A stretch of DNA of 64,000 nucleotides from contig NC_065906.1 in assembly GCF_905147045.1 (NCBI RefSeq), positions 7,874,001-7,938,000 on the forward strand, given 5' to 3'. Made by a program: the position numbers and the translations under genes. The notes beneath the pieces were generated by a model. It did no database searches and had not been told where the DNA came from. It worked only from the letters and a program-made list of their open reading frames with translations. Each line of letters opens with the position of its first letter. The stretch's first letter is position 1. The stretch is from Nymphalis io (Eukaryota; Arthropoda; Insecta; Lepidoptera; Nymphalidae). Below, in pieces: positions 34,628 to 46,248 of the stretch.

Positions 34628-36464
34628 CTACAAAAAAGAAAATAACACGATATGAAAATATCGATAACACTAGCACAACACTTGACCGCGTGATTTTAAA
34701 TATCGGTTTTCGTCGATCGGTCACTGACATTTTTTTAATTTTATTTTTTTTAAATTTCGAACTTTTCCACCTTCGTCCGGTCACTGCAAAGTGGAAATCA
34801 CTACTGGTTAGTGTGTTTACTGAATTAGCTGACTTAAACATTTCTTTTATCGGCATGTGTATGCAATATTGTTGTGCGTGTAACAATGTATGTATATAGT
34901 GGCAACGGATTGTTTTATAAGGCGTAGAGAGGAAAATGTATAAATAAATATAAATTAATGTTCTATAATGCGATTTTTAATGTGATAATTATTGATACGT
35001 ACTGATAACATTTATATTTAACTTTTATTTCAAAAATAATAACTCTAAGGCTGGATATAGATTTATTTTTATTATCTAATCAAGTTCACTATTTATATGA
35101 AACACTTGCCAATTAAAAAAAAAAAGTGCTTTATGTTTGTAAAACAAAAAGGTGTGTAGTACTTTTTAATAAAAAATCTTTTTCAAATAACAACCTCCAA
35201 ATATCAATGCCTAATAATTTAAGACATTTCCCGTTTCTTAAAATTAGGACTATCCCCATTAAACACGGTTTGATGGCTAACCTATGCAATAACAATATAT
35301 TACATTACTTTTAAAGTTTTAATTAAAAACTTTTTGCTTTACTGCATGTTCTAAATTACTTTTCGTATTCTAGAACATTCTATTTTAATATTATTATTTA
35401 TGAATTAAAATATAGTTTTAATTTTAAGTCGTCGATAAATAAGAAATAAGTAATGACCAGGTGCAATCGAGTACTTTATACGTTTAAAGGTTTGCACCAA
35501 TGGATAATAAATTATCACAAACTATGTATAACCTAATAATGAGAGATTATCTTTAAGTATAATTTTATGCAAATATTATTTTTTATTTTTATTTTATAAT
35601 TATAACGGTTTCTAATTAATAATATTGCACTGAAAATTGTGAGTGATATCTAAGTATTGAGTACGCTTAATAAAACTTAAAATATTTCGTGATTTTATTA
35701 ATTATTATTAATTTTATCGAATGAGTTAATTGTTAAAATAGAAATTTAATTTTAATAGTATTTTATTTTGTATTTTTTTTTTCTTAATCTCTTAGTTTAA
35801 TAATCCAATAGTATTTGTCGAGAAATTGTAACGTTCAAAAACGAAACTGAATTAACTATTTATTTAAAAAGTTATTGAAATTAAAAATAAAACTATATTG
35901 TTTTATTAAATACACTGAAGGTTTGAAAGCTATAAAATAATACAATGTAAAAATTTAAATTTGCAATTTTGAAATTTTTATACATAGTATTTTTATCTTT
36001 ATATGTACGCGTTGAATAGAATTTATTCGAATTTATCATATAAGTACTAAAATATTCGAATCCTATAATGTAAGTAGTACGAAATTTGCATTCAAAAATG
36101 AGCGGTGTATATTATGACTTTGTTAAATACTATTTATAATTACTTACTACTTAATAGGTGCTTATGTTACCTTTTTTGTTTTTGTAATTAAATTGTAATT
36201 AAGACTTCTAAAATCAAATAATTTTATAAACTCTTTGACGTATTAAGTGTCTGACTTATATGAATGAAAACAAATAAGACAATTAAGATTCTTAATTTAA
36301 ATTTGGAATTTCTCTAAAAATGTATTTTGGAATGCTATTTAGAAAATATTTTAAATGTGTGTACGTTTATGTGTGTGTGTATTTGTTGTATATGTTTGCA
36401 TCGTATGTGTCTCTGTTTGCATGTTTTGGTTCAACATGTGGTATTGAACAACTATATTACTGTA
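34628..36464 (-). other. dsx intron between the two female exons
   Basis: About 1.85 kb, very AT-rich, no transposon recognised. The spliced intron is 34628-36477 (donor GTACGG, acceptor TTTTTTGTAG). It holds the CA-rich tract (minus strand) at 36355-36420. Confidence 0.8.
36355..36420 (-). repeat. CA-rich tract in dsx pre-mRNA just downstream of the first female exon
   Basis: Plus strand GTGTGTACGTTTATGTGTGTGTG and further TGTGTCTCTG become CA-rich in the dsx transcript. The tract begins about 45 nt past the in-exon stop and 58 nt past the female donor, a position where RNA-binding regulators of splicing often act. A regulatory role is inference only. Confidence 0.45.
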
Positions 36465-36559
36465 TTAAAGTCCGTACTGGCGAGTCGAGTTCCGCAGTTC
36501 GTGACCGTCAAAGATGTTCAAATTGTGCTTCCTCGCGTACTCGTTGATGATCATCTTCC
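36465..36559 (-). CDS. dsx: Doublesex, first female-specific exon, with an alternative read-through end
   Basis: The acceptor TTTTGTCCTCAG (boundary 36560/36559) precedes GG, which completes the Gly codon begun by the common exon. The frame reads GKMIINEYARKHNLNIFDGH and ELRNSTRQ, the female-specific part of the DSX dimerisation domain. A donor GTACGG at 36477 (weak: GTAAGT is ideal) ends the spliced exon at 36478 (82 nt), leaving CA to be completed by G of the next exon. If the donor is not used, the frame adds YGL and stops at TAA 36467-36465. Two female C-termini are thus encoded, matching reports of multiple female dsx isoforms in Lepidoptera. Confidence 0.95.
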
Positions 36560-37519
36560 CTGAGGACAAAACTCAAGTATAACATTCGCAGTGCGGCGCG
36601 CGCAGAATAGTCAACACACAAAATATAAAAATAAATAAAATCTATGAAAGTATTCTGTTTTATTTCATTTAGTAAAAATATACTTTATTAACTGACATCA
36701 AAGTTATTATACATATAACCTTAAATTAAAACGATTAATCCATTATCTCTTTTAAAAACAAATTTTATAGTATAGGCTTAGACAAAAAATTAAGTATATT
36801 CCTTTGGAATGGTCGATTAGCCATGTAATATGGTAATGGAGATTGATGTATGTTTTCAAACCGGTATAGTGTGTGGAACAACACTATTAATACTTGACAG
36901 CTTCGACGTGAGCCACAAATTAATAAATTATGCAAAGTAATACTTCAATATAAACCTGTAATAAAAAGTACTCACAAGAGTTGAAAACCGTTTAAATAAA
37001 GAACAATAAAGACGTTCGATCGATCAATAAATTGTTTACCTACCTACATTTCAAAAATTGTAAATTGGTAAAATTTAAATAACGAACAGTGATATTCGTT
37101 CATTAATAAATTAATCTGTTTTCAAGAATGGCAAATAAATATTTTAGATGTAGACAACCGCATTAGGTCTAGTATTGGCCAAATGTTTTTGTTTATATTT
37201 ATAATATAATTAGTTTTATAATAAATAATATTTTAACAGAAGAAAATATTTTTATTTTTAAATACTGTTTAGCAGATGTCAGGAACTAAATAAAATATTA
37301 CAAAATACTTTCATAACTGTTTTAACCTATTAGTTTACTTCTTCAGCAAACGATTCTTATGTGTTCCATTTTTAAACTTCAAAAATTATATATTATTTCA
37401 CATATATATTTTTATATTTTATATTTTTAAATTAAATTCTAAATAAAAACTAAGTAAGACTTAATAAAAGATTTTCATTATTTTTTTAGCGTAACACAAC
37501 TTGTTTTGTTATTATCATT

Positions 37520-37559
37520 ATTAGATATTTTGTAACTCAATTGTTACAAAATATCTAAT
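37520..37559. repeat. Perfect 17-bp inverted repeat, 6-nt loop
   Basis: ATTAGATATTTTGTAAC (37520-37536), loop TCAATT, GTTACAAAATATCTAAT (37543-37559). No mismatch. It lies about 960 nt upstream of the female exon acceptor in the dsx transcript. Confidence 0.9.
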
Positions 37560-37979
37560 GAAAAGTTTTACATTAGTTTATTATCTATCTATTGTTCTCA
37601 AACAATTTATTTAATAAATATTCTTATTCTTTATTAGTTTTAACTAAGTTAAAGCGAATTAAAATTAGAAGCTATTGTTTATACTAGGGCACTGTAACAT
37701 GACATTTCATCCTTGATTTGATAAAACATCTTATATATCGTACCGAAATCTGTCCTGACATTTTTATACAACTTTGTATATCCAATGATATTGAGAGAAA
37801 CATAGTAAAGTCCGGTTATGATTAATATATTCGAAACGATATTTTATGGAAAAATATATGTATTTATTGTTTAACAATATATTTTTTAAATAAATCAAGA
37901 TTTAAAAACAATAACAGCCCGTCCGGGATGCTAGCAGCATTTACCTCTAAAACCGGAATTCCGAATCACAAAGTCAAAA

Positions 37980-38077
37980 ATGAATGCTGTGTCTTCTTCT
38001 TTCGAATGCTAAATCAATGATGATAGAAAGAGAGAAACCAGTATTTACATAAGCTGTCGCTAAGTTTATTGGTGAGG
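37980..38077 (+). mobile_element. MITE-D, partial
   Basis: ATGCTGTGTCTTCTTCTTTC, GATGATAGAAAGAGAGAAACC and GCTGTCGCTAAGTTTATTGG match the copy at 32111. The left end is not clear. Confidence 0.55.
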
Positions 38078-38529
38078 CCGATAGTGTTATTTGTGCACCA
38101 ATATATAATTTTTTAGTAAACAATAACTTCTAATTATAACGAAATATAAAATATATTCCAAAGCAATATAAAACTGAGTAGCCATTTTAAATATTCATTC
38201 GCTGAGCAAAATAATACTTTATGAGGCATTGACTTAGGATATCAATAAAAGTTATATTATATATATTAGAAGTATATTTTATCTATTTGTGTTTTAAATT
38301 ACTTACCTGAATAAACCGAATGATAATTTTACTAATTGTAGAAATCAGAAATGTTTTCAATCTTATTGCACTTATGAAAGTGCTCATAAATGAAACAATT
38401 TTTTTTCCAAAATAGTTTGGTTTTTAAGAATAATTATATATATTAAAATTTACATAAGGCAATCGAAATAAAATAACAAAAGTTGGATGACGTGCAACAG
38501 GCGGCCTTAACGGTAAAGCAGCGATATCC

Positions 38530-38662
38530 TCGTGCCAACCTTTAAGCATTATCTTCATCATCATATTCAGCCACTGCTGGAGATAGGCCTCCTCACAGGC
38601 GCGCCAATTCTCCCGGTCATGTGCTAATCGCATCCATTGAACACCCACCATTTTTTTTTAAA
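38530..38662 (-). mobile_element. LINE reverse-transcriptase C-terminal fragment
   Basis: The minus strand encodes WMRLAHDRENWRACEEAYLQQW, the familiar last segment of RTE-like LINE ORF2 proteins. The plus strand shows CATCATCATATTCAGCCACTGC. Truncated on both sides. Confidence 0.6.
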
Positions 38663-38701
38663 TGGTCTGACAATTGGGTGGTTTGCCCGCTGGCCTATTC
38701 G

Positions 38702-38733
38702 AAGGTTTTCGCTGTCTTTCAAGCGAAAACCTT
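38702..38733. repeat. Perfect 12-bp inverted repeat, 8-nt loop
   Basis: AAGGTTTTCGCT (38702-38713), loop GTCTTTCA, AGCGAAAACCTT (38722-38733). Confidence 0.85.
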
Positions 38734-39385
38734 TGAGCAAGTGATTATAAAATATGTGGGAGTAAGCATTATAATATTTAAATTACAAGTCAATATTTAA
38801 CATACGACATTTTAAAAAGTCATATATACACATAAAACTTATTATGTATACATACATATAATAAAATAATAATACAACAAACTTTACCATCGAGAACGGT
38901 TGCTTTAATTAAAACGATAAATATAATTATTTAATGATTTTTTTTATATTTAGTATTAACTTTATTTAAAGTATACCCTATTGTCCTTAACATAAGATTG
39001 ATTTTCAAATGTTATATATATTTTAATCTCATGTATTGATAATAAGTCACTGCCTCAGGAAATTGAACTCAAGCAAGCGCAAGCTATAGCGACAGCAATG
39101 AGATGACATAAAGCGCTTTAACAGCGCTTAAACGCGAATGTAATTACTTATACACTTACATACAACACATCAGTTAAGCCGCGTATACATTATGTACAAT
39201 GTATTATGCAAGACAACATTATTTTTAGAACGCTAATTGTTCATACGTTTGAAAATTAAAATGCATTCTGATTGTAACAAAACATATGAATAATGTTCAA
39301 TAGAATAATTCATCATTACAAGATAGATAAATAATTATAATTGTATTTGATAATTGTACATGTATTTTTTTGATTATTAAAATGA

Positions 39386-39503
39386 CCTATTGAGCTTCTT
39401 ACCGGTCCTTCTCGGTCGGTGACAGCTTTATGTTAAAATCAAAATTGTAATGACGATTTAAAAGTGCTTGTGATAATCTATTTGAATAAAGTATGTTATA
39501 ACT
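39386..39503 (+). mobile_element. LINE-3 3' tail
   Basis: AGCTTCTTACCGGTCCTTCTC, GTGACAGCTTTATG and TATTTGAATAAAGTATG match the well-known lepidopteran LINE tail also at 59215. Confidence 0.6.
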
Positions 39504-39689
39504 TTGAATAGAAATATATTATACTCGAGACTCTTAAAAGCATTTCTGGCTCATATACATGAAATTCTGTAATATCCTGGGACATTTTTCACACACGGCC
39601 ATCTGATCCCAAATTAAGCTTAAACAGAGCTTGTGTTATGGAAACCAGACAACTGATATACTACATATACTATTTTCCTTTTTGTAAAT

Positions 39690-39832
39690 ACATACTTATA
39701 TAAATAATTACACCCCGACTCAGGACAAACAGACATGTTCATGCACATAAATGTATGTCCTGGGTGGGAATCGAACCCACAACCGTCGACGTGAAAGGCA
39801 AGCATCCACCAACCACGCCAACTGGCTCAAAC
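39690..39832 (-). mobile_element. Third tRNA-derived SINE family (head and partial body)
   Basis: On the minus strand: AGCCAGTTGGCGTGGTTGG, then GGTTGTGGGTTCGATTCCCA (B box) and CCCAGGACATACATTTATGT. The head differs from SINE-A and SINE-B and looks like a different parental tRNA. Confidence 0.65.
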
Positions 39833-39839
39833 CTTACTA

Positions 39840-40015
39840 ATCCCTATTATATAATAGAAATAATAATAATATATAAATGCGAAAGTGAGTGGATAACACC
39901 TACACTATTCAGCCATCGTGAAATTTTGCGTACACTGTGTCAGGGGTACAGAAAAGGACATAGGGTACCTAACACTAACCCCCCCCCCCCCCTCGTAAGT
40001 GGGTAAAACCGCGGA
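39840..40015 (+). mobile_element. Helitron-like fragment with a 14-C homopolymer
   Basis: ATATATAAATGCGAAAGTGAG and AGCCATCGTGAAATTTTGCG match the family 5' part. A run of 14 C lies at 39979-39992. The 3' end (GGGTAAAACCGCGG) is degraded. Confidence 0.5.
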
Positions 40016-40779
40016 CTGAAATAAGTAATCATATATAATTACATTTATATTATGTATTCTCAAAAAATCAACGAATACTCAAATTTTTTTATCGTTTATA
40101 TAATACAGTATAATTATTTATTAATGTATTTAACACTTATCCATTATTAAATTTGTTGTACAATAATGTTGTATATAATGTGTACGCGACTTAATGATAT
40201 TACGTATCTACTTCGTAAGCAGTTATAGTTTTGAGATGAGAACTGTTGTAGTATTTCTTAAATCAAATATCATATTTATTATCAAATATATAAAAAAGGT
40301 TAACGCTTCTTTCTTCGCCTTATTTGTCATCTCATTGAAAAAAATCTTTCAAAAAAAAATATATGTAAACAACATTTTGGAAGAATTATACATATTTATT
40401 TTATTAACGTTTTTCAATTAATTCTACTATTGACTCAGCTACGTAATATATTTTATATAGAGGTGTTCATGAACATTACATTTGTTTTACAGAATAGCTC
40501 TACATCAAAGTTTGTAGACCTTTTCTGTCAACCAAACTCGAAATTAATATGGGAGATTAATTCTAACAATTAAACATTTAAAATTATCAGTTGTCAAAAA
40601 TAATTTTCGGATATTTATATTATTACTTAGCATAAAAACTTTATTAGATATATTATTAGGCATTATATAATTCTTCCAAAACATAAATTTACAAAAAAAA
40701 AAACACAAAGCCCGCGTTAAATTAAATAACATATGGATAATATTTTATTTATTCTATATTATTCTAAGCCAGCTCTTAC

Positions 40780-40923
40780 CTTCATCTATTTTTCGCGATG
40801 CTTCTTCAAGATCGCTCCCCGCGTAGTTAAGGATGACCAGCACTAACGGCATCATCTCCCACGAATAATGAAATTTTTCTAACAGCTTATGACAATTTTC
40901 CACTAGGGACTCTAGTGAAACCG
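40780..40923 (-). CDS. dsx: Doublesex, common exon starting the C-terminal dimerisation domain
   Basis: 144-nt exon. Acceptor TTTTTTTTCTTTACAG (boundary 40924/40923), donor GAAG|GTAAGAGC (40780/40779). It encodes VSLESLVENCHKLLEKFHYS, WEMMPLVLVILNYAG, SDLEEASRKIDE, the conserved helical DSX dimerisation domain (UBA-like fold). CG at the start completes a split codon and a single G is left at the end. That G plus GG of the exon at 36559 makes Gly, giving an exact in-phase join to the female exon. In males this exon should instead join the male exon. The DM DNA-binding domain is encoded by an upstream exon that I do not find in the window. Confidence 0.96.
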
Positions 40924-41019
40924 CTGTAAAGAAAAAAAAAATACAATTTAATATTTCGTAAAAATGTTTTATTTTCACTTGTATAATATGTTTTCGGTAC
41001 CATTACTTTTATTATTTAC

Positions 41020-41312
41020 TGGTGGTAGGGCTTTGTGCAAGCTCGTCTGGGTAGGTACCACCCACTCATCAGATATTCTACCGCAAAACAGCAATACTTG
41101 ATATTGTTGTGTTCCGGTTTGAAGGGTGAGTGAGCCAGTGTAATTACAGGCACAAGGGACATAAAATCTTAGTTCCCAAGGTTGGTGGCGCATTGGATAT
41201 GTAAGCGATGGTTGACATTTCTTACAATGCCAATGTCTAAGAGCGTTGGTGACCACTTACCATCAGGTGGCCCATATGCTCGTCCGCCTTCCTATTCTAT
41301 AAAAAAAAAAAA
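41020..41312 (-). mobile_element. Family C, full length, with A-tail
   Basis: On plus: GGTGGTAGGGCTTTGTGCAA at the 5' end, CACTTACCATCAGGTGGCCC near the 3' end, then CCGCCTTCCTATTCTAT and 17 A. About 290 bp, with no open frame of its own conserved between copies. Confidence 0.92.
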
Positions 41313-41399
41313 AAAAATTATAAAAGACCTTTCTATATAAAATATTTCTGGGTCACCCAGGAACTAGCTGTTTTTTTTTTATTTAACAGTTACGTCTAT

Positions 41400-41540
41400 C
41401 GTGCCTGTAATTACAATTGCGTACTCATCCTTCAAACCGGAACACAACAATATTAAGTATTCGTGTTTGGCGGTAGAATATTTGATGACTGGGTGATACC
41501 TACCCAGACGGGCCTGCACAAAGTCCTATTACCAATTGTT
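41400..41540 (+). mobile_element. Family C fragment
   Basis: TGCCTGTAATTACAATTGCG, CCGGAACACAACAATATTAAG and ACCTACCCAGACGGGC. Only the promoter-proximal half is left; it faces the full copy at 41020. Confidence 0.75.
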
Positions 41541-42082
41541 CATAACCATACGATAAAATTGGACGTACAAACAGCATACGATGAACTATTGTATGTATAT
41601 ATGTATTTTTGTGAAACAGCATGAGTATACAAGTGTACATTTGAGAAGAGACAGTAACCTTAGCTACTTTCACCATCATAGATCACAGAAAAACGATATA
41701 AAAAGACCGTCTATAAACGTTGAACGTCTGTCCATACTAATAATGAAACGTTCGTTCTGTGATGCCTATCTGGATAAAAGTACTAAACCAATTTACATAA
41801 AACTGAGAAAAGTGCTTTCCTAATAAGATACTATTATATAATATTACAATGTAATTAACTGCGCTTAGAATTTAGTCCATCGACGTGACAAGAGTGAATT
41901 TCATGATCTCGTATAGATAATCATTTTCAGATTACGAAGAAATGATACAGTCAGCAAAACAATGCCAATTTATTTGATCATGTTGCTTTTATAAGAATCA
42001 AAAATATTTAACGCTCTAACTGTGTAGTAAAAATTATATAAACTATTTTGTAGTTTAATAATATTTATTATACAAACACCCA

Positions 42083-42137
42083 TACATAATGGAGCAGCAT
42101 GATGGAATAACCTTCATATTTTTCCATAAGAGAGGTC
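42083..42137 (+). mobile_element. SINE-A internal fragment
   Basis: AATGGAGCAGCATGATGGAATAA followed by CATAAGAGAGGTCTAAAAG matches the family middle, diverged. Confidence 0.45.
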
Positions 42138-42282
42138 TAAAAGACGATAAGGGTTATTATATTTTTCTAAATATAAATTTTATATTAATAAAATTACAAA
42201 CCAAAGTGATATATCCTGGCAACTTTAACTTTTATAAATCAAAAATGTTAGCATTTCATTTTTATGACAAAATCCTATTAAC

Positions 42283-42702
42283 AGATTTTGACAACGACGG
42301 CCATTCTCGAGGAAGACTACGTAGGACGTGTTATAGTGTGTAAACACAAGTGCACTCCCTAACTCTCATCAATCGAGGGGACGACAAATTTAACACCCGA
42401 AAAGAAGGCGCAGAATCAACGATTTTCCGTGCTATTCGATGAATGAAAATATAACTATTACATCAGGACTGCTAGTGAGAATTCCTCCACAGAAAAGCTC
42501 AATAACTTTTAATGGGTCCGCCCCAGAGTTTGAACCCATCGGAATCTGGGGCCTTATAAGCTCATAACGAGATAATATAACTATTACATCAAGACTGCTA
42601 GTGGGAATTCCTCCACAGAAAAGCTCAATAACTTTTAATGGGCCCGCCCCAGAGTTTGAACCCATCGGAATCTGGGGCCTTATAAGCTCATAACGAGATC
42701 AA
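42283..42702 (-). mobile_element. SINE-B with tandemly duplicated tRNA head
   Basis: The body (plus: TAGTGTGTAAACACAAGTGC, CCCTAACTCTCATCAATCG) is followed by two 126-bp units, 42448-42573 and 42574-42699, differing at a few positions. Each unit carries the tRNA-derived B box (GAGTTTGAACCCATCGG on plus) and the first body segment. Both heads keep TTATAAGCTCATAACGAGAT. Confidence 0.82.
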
Positions 42703-44087
42703 CGTTTCATAACAACATACCAGGCATCTCTAAGCGATTTGTTATATTTTTAATATACAATCTATCTTACTTTAAGTTGGTACTACTAAGAATTTAATAT
42801 AAATATTTGTTTAATTCTAAGAACGCACTTGAGTTTCACTTACTTTGTTTATAAATGTTAAATATATAATAACAATGCGGCTTCTTTATACAGTTATTTG
42901 ACACTTATGTTTGTACTTCTCATAAATATTTAGTATTCGTAAATTCTAGTGATAAGGATTTGTTAGTAGACAGCAGTAGTAATGATGGATTTATTATGAA
43001 TTATTTTATTTATTTCAGTCACATTTATCATATGATTCATAATCTACATTTCGAAACGTTGATTGTTTAAAATTTAATTTATTCTAAAAATGACGAGACA
43101 ATAGGGTATTTACTGTTTTTGTGTTTTGTGGTTAATACTCAATATTTTTCTTAATATGAGCATATAAATAAAACCTATTTGTTCAATCATCTATTTTTTA
43201 CAATTTGAAATCTGGTCTTGATGTTTTTGACATTTTTGAATTGGCTTGTTCAAAAATTCAAGGCCTTCAAAAATTTTTTTAATACGCAATATTCAGTATT
43301 TATACGTTTTAGCTTTGCCGTAGTCGGTTAAAAAGAAAATACATTCGATTTTCAAGTTAACTTTGTTTTTCTTATACGGGTACAGATATATCGTCTGTCT
43401 ATATGTATGTGTTATATTTGTCAGTAAAATAAAACTTCGATGCGGGTTCCATATGTACCTATGTGTTCTTATCGAATCCATTATATTGCCAATACATCTA
43501 TTTCTATCGCCGTTGTCTGTATATCTGTTCCGTTATTTCTAATCGACTCCGCCGAGTGTGAAAAGGATAATGATAGTTGTTCTGTTTCTATGCAAGTTAT
43601 AAGCTTAGAACCTACATTTCATTAACCCTTTAACCGCCCGACTTCATATCTGTTGGCGTGCCCCCAGCGCCCGGCACAGTGAATCGAAACACACAATACA
43701 ATTTTCTAAAAATAATGTTAGTAATTCTTCTAACTTTGGACATTATTTTTAAGACTTCTAATTAAAAGGCTAAAGTGTATTAAACTGTAAACGATTACTT
43801 AGTTAACTATTTACCTAATGTAAACATATTTTTGATAGAATACAGCGTAATTAAATAAAAAAACTGATAAAACGATCAGTGTTATTTTGGTCGTAAATAT
43901 ACGACTCAGGCGAAATGGGCCCGAAAATATTTGTCGGATTAATTCGACCTAGGCGGTTAAAGGGTTAAATATATATTTTGTTTATAAAAAGTGGTTTTAT
44001 AGCTTTTGTGTAAGCAACCCAAGTGCTATATGCTATAGTATGAATAGCCATAATAAATAACATTGTATATAATATATATGAAATATG
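42703..44087. other. Non-coding, nothing recognised
   Basis: AT-rich. The frames at 43293-43481 and 43440-43625 have no motif. Confidence 0.5.
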
Positions 44088-44371
44088 AGTCGATATGGTC
44101 CAGTGATTAGAACGCATATGAATCTTAATCGAAGATTGTGGGTTTCAAACAAGCATAGGTAACTGATTTTTATGTGATTTGTATTTATATTTCATCTCGT
44201 GCTAGAAGGAAAACATCGTGATGAAACCTGCATTCGTAGGTAGAAAAATAACTGCCACATATGTATCCACTAACCCATATTGGAGCAGGGTAGTGGGATA
44301 AACTGCAGAGTAAGCCTTCTAATTAAAAGGAGAAGAGGCCTTAGCCCAGCATTGGGACATTACAGGCTGTT
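44088..44371 (+). mobile_element. SINE-A, diverged full length
   Basis: GTCGATATGGTCCAGTGATT, GATTGTGGGTTTCAAAC, AAGGAAAACATCGTGATGAA and CCCAGCATTGGGACATTACAGG. Confidence 0.85.
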
Positions 44372-45765
44372 ACAAGTAAGAAATCAGCCGCATATTTAAA
44401 CTTGTTGAATAGATGTCATTGAAAGCTTTTTAGCCGACTTTAGTAAATTTACACGATAACCGTTCAGAAACCGATTTTTTTATATTTTAAATTTAGAAAA
44501 ATCATAATTTATTTTAAAGCTTTTAATATTTAAGTTTTTAAGTTAGAAGGGGGAATTCGAGATATCTGATGCAGAGATTCAACCGCTTTTTGACTTCCAA
44601 CTTTCCTCTGTTCAATTCGAATTTCATCCCACAGCTATCTAGATTCAAGTTCATTGAAGTGGAAATAATTTTTTTAAGCATATCTGTGTGTGATGCGTTT
44701 AATATTTTAATGTCGTTTATAAGTAAATAAAAGTGTTTTATTAATTTTTGATTTTGTTTTCTAAATGGTAACACGTTCTTATTTTAAAAAGTTAATGCGT
44801 AGGTACCGGTTGACTTTATAATGAAAAAATTAGTAAAAATATATATAAATATAATTATTAAAAAAAAAAAATTTCCTTATTCTTTCATTTACAACAATAT
44901 TTAATATTTGAATGAAACGTTTCTAAAGCAAAATATATGATATTAGTCACCTACCTAACATAGTGTACATATCTTGAGGTGCTAAAGCAACGGGTTTCGT
45001 TCAATATTAATGTAGATTTTTACCGCTTCATATTTATTCATAAATTTTAATGCGATTTTTAATTAACTTGTTTATTCGTTATTTTTTTTAATCTTTGCAA
45101 TTTACTCTTAATTGAATTTCGAATGATTAATTGTCAAAAAAACTCGTAAAATTGAACGCAATTTATTTATTTAGTGAGTAGGAATAACAAAGACAAACAA
45201 TTGCCATTAGTAGTTTTGAACTAAAAAAAACAGTAAAAGGGCCTGCGTTACTATTCGCTAAAAGCAAGACAATAGACGTTTCAATTTAATAGCCTACCAT
45301 CAACCCTTACAAAGATGGCGCTCTTAAATAGCTAACTTAAACCATTAAATATATCCTTAACACAGTGTCAGTGATAAAAGGTGTCTCTTAAATAGTTAGG
45401 TTAATAGTCTATAATAGTTCTGTTAAAGCACTTGAAGGTGTGAAAGAGGTTTTATTGTTCAACAAAATGGCGACCTATTGTATGTCATTTTATTGTTTTG
45501 TGAAACATTTTAATTGTTTTCTTTTTTATAAATATCAACGGCGCTATTAAATTGAACGCATCAGTTAACTAACTTATTCAAAAATCTGTAAATTAAATTT
45601 ATTGTTTTTTTTTAGAACACTTATAGTATAAGAAGGAAAATATAAGGTGTTCTAAAATCTTTTAAGTATATTTAGGCTTTTTTTTCTATATCACGCAACA
45701 AAAAATGTTACCCATCTTATTATATCAACATTAGCTATATAAACGTAACATTAAACAAGCCGTCA
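44372..45765. other. Non-coding, nothing recognised
   Basis: AT-rich intronic sequence. Confidence 0.5.
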
Positions 45766-46036
45766 TAAATCAGCACATCGTGCTTAGACGCGTATCCGAA
45801 AACGTAATAAAACGTGGCGTAACGTTCACCGTTGTAGTAACTTTATAAGCCGGTGCATCACTACGACCGTCCGGCCAATGAGAAAGCGCGGGCACGCCTA
45901 CAGCGCTCGCGATTGGGCGAACTGCCAACTTTGAATATAGAACCGCTTTTTTTCTCTAACGCCTACTACGTAAGCCCGCACTGGCACGTAAATATTTTTC
46001 CGCTCGCGTTAGGACCGGGATATCCGTTCGAAATTT
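45766..46036. promoter_or_regulatory. CpG-rich, promoter-like island in dsx intron 1
   Basis: Markedly rich in CG dinucleotides against an AT-rich background. It holds CCGGCCAATGAGAAAGCG and a CCAAT box in the opposite orientation (GCGATTGGGCG) about 36 bp apart, with TATAAGCCGG upstream. A 61-codon plus frame (45853-46036) is probably incidental. Could be an alternative or antisense promoter; no transcript is evident. Confidence 0.4.
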
Positions 46037-46248
46037 AAATTAAATATAAGGGTATAGCTGGAATAAAAAGGGATGTGCGCAACCATAAAATTATTTATTG
46101 CGTACCCGAGTAGGTATCTTTATATTCGTAAGAATAATATAAACAAAAAAAAGTGTTATTGTAAAATGTAGACACTGGTGAAATATTAAAAAGTAGTTTT
46201 TTCTTTTTCTCTATTTTGTCATTAGGAAAGAAGAAATTTTATCTAACA

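Larger units (their letters stand above)
36560..40779 (-). other. dsx intron between the common and first female exon
   Basis: 4.2 kb. Contains a 17-bp perfect hairpin (37520-37559), a MITE-D copy, a LINE C-terminal fragment, a second hairpin (38702-38733), a LINE-3 tail, a tRNA-derived SINE and a Helitron-like fragment. Donor GTAAGA at 40779. Confidence 0.85.

Noticed and set aside
34690..34899. 69-codon plus frame and an 89-codon minus frame next to the female exon
   Set aside because: The minus frame overlaps the female exon in another frame, and the plus frame shows no motif.
39979..39992. Run of 14 C
   Set aside because: Probably homopolymer growth inside an old Helitron-like fragment, or an assembly artefact.
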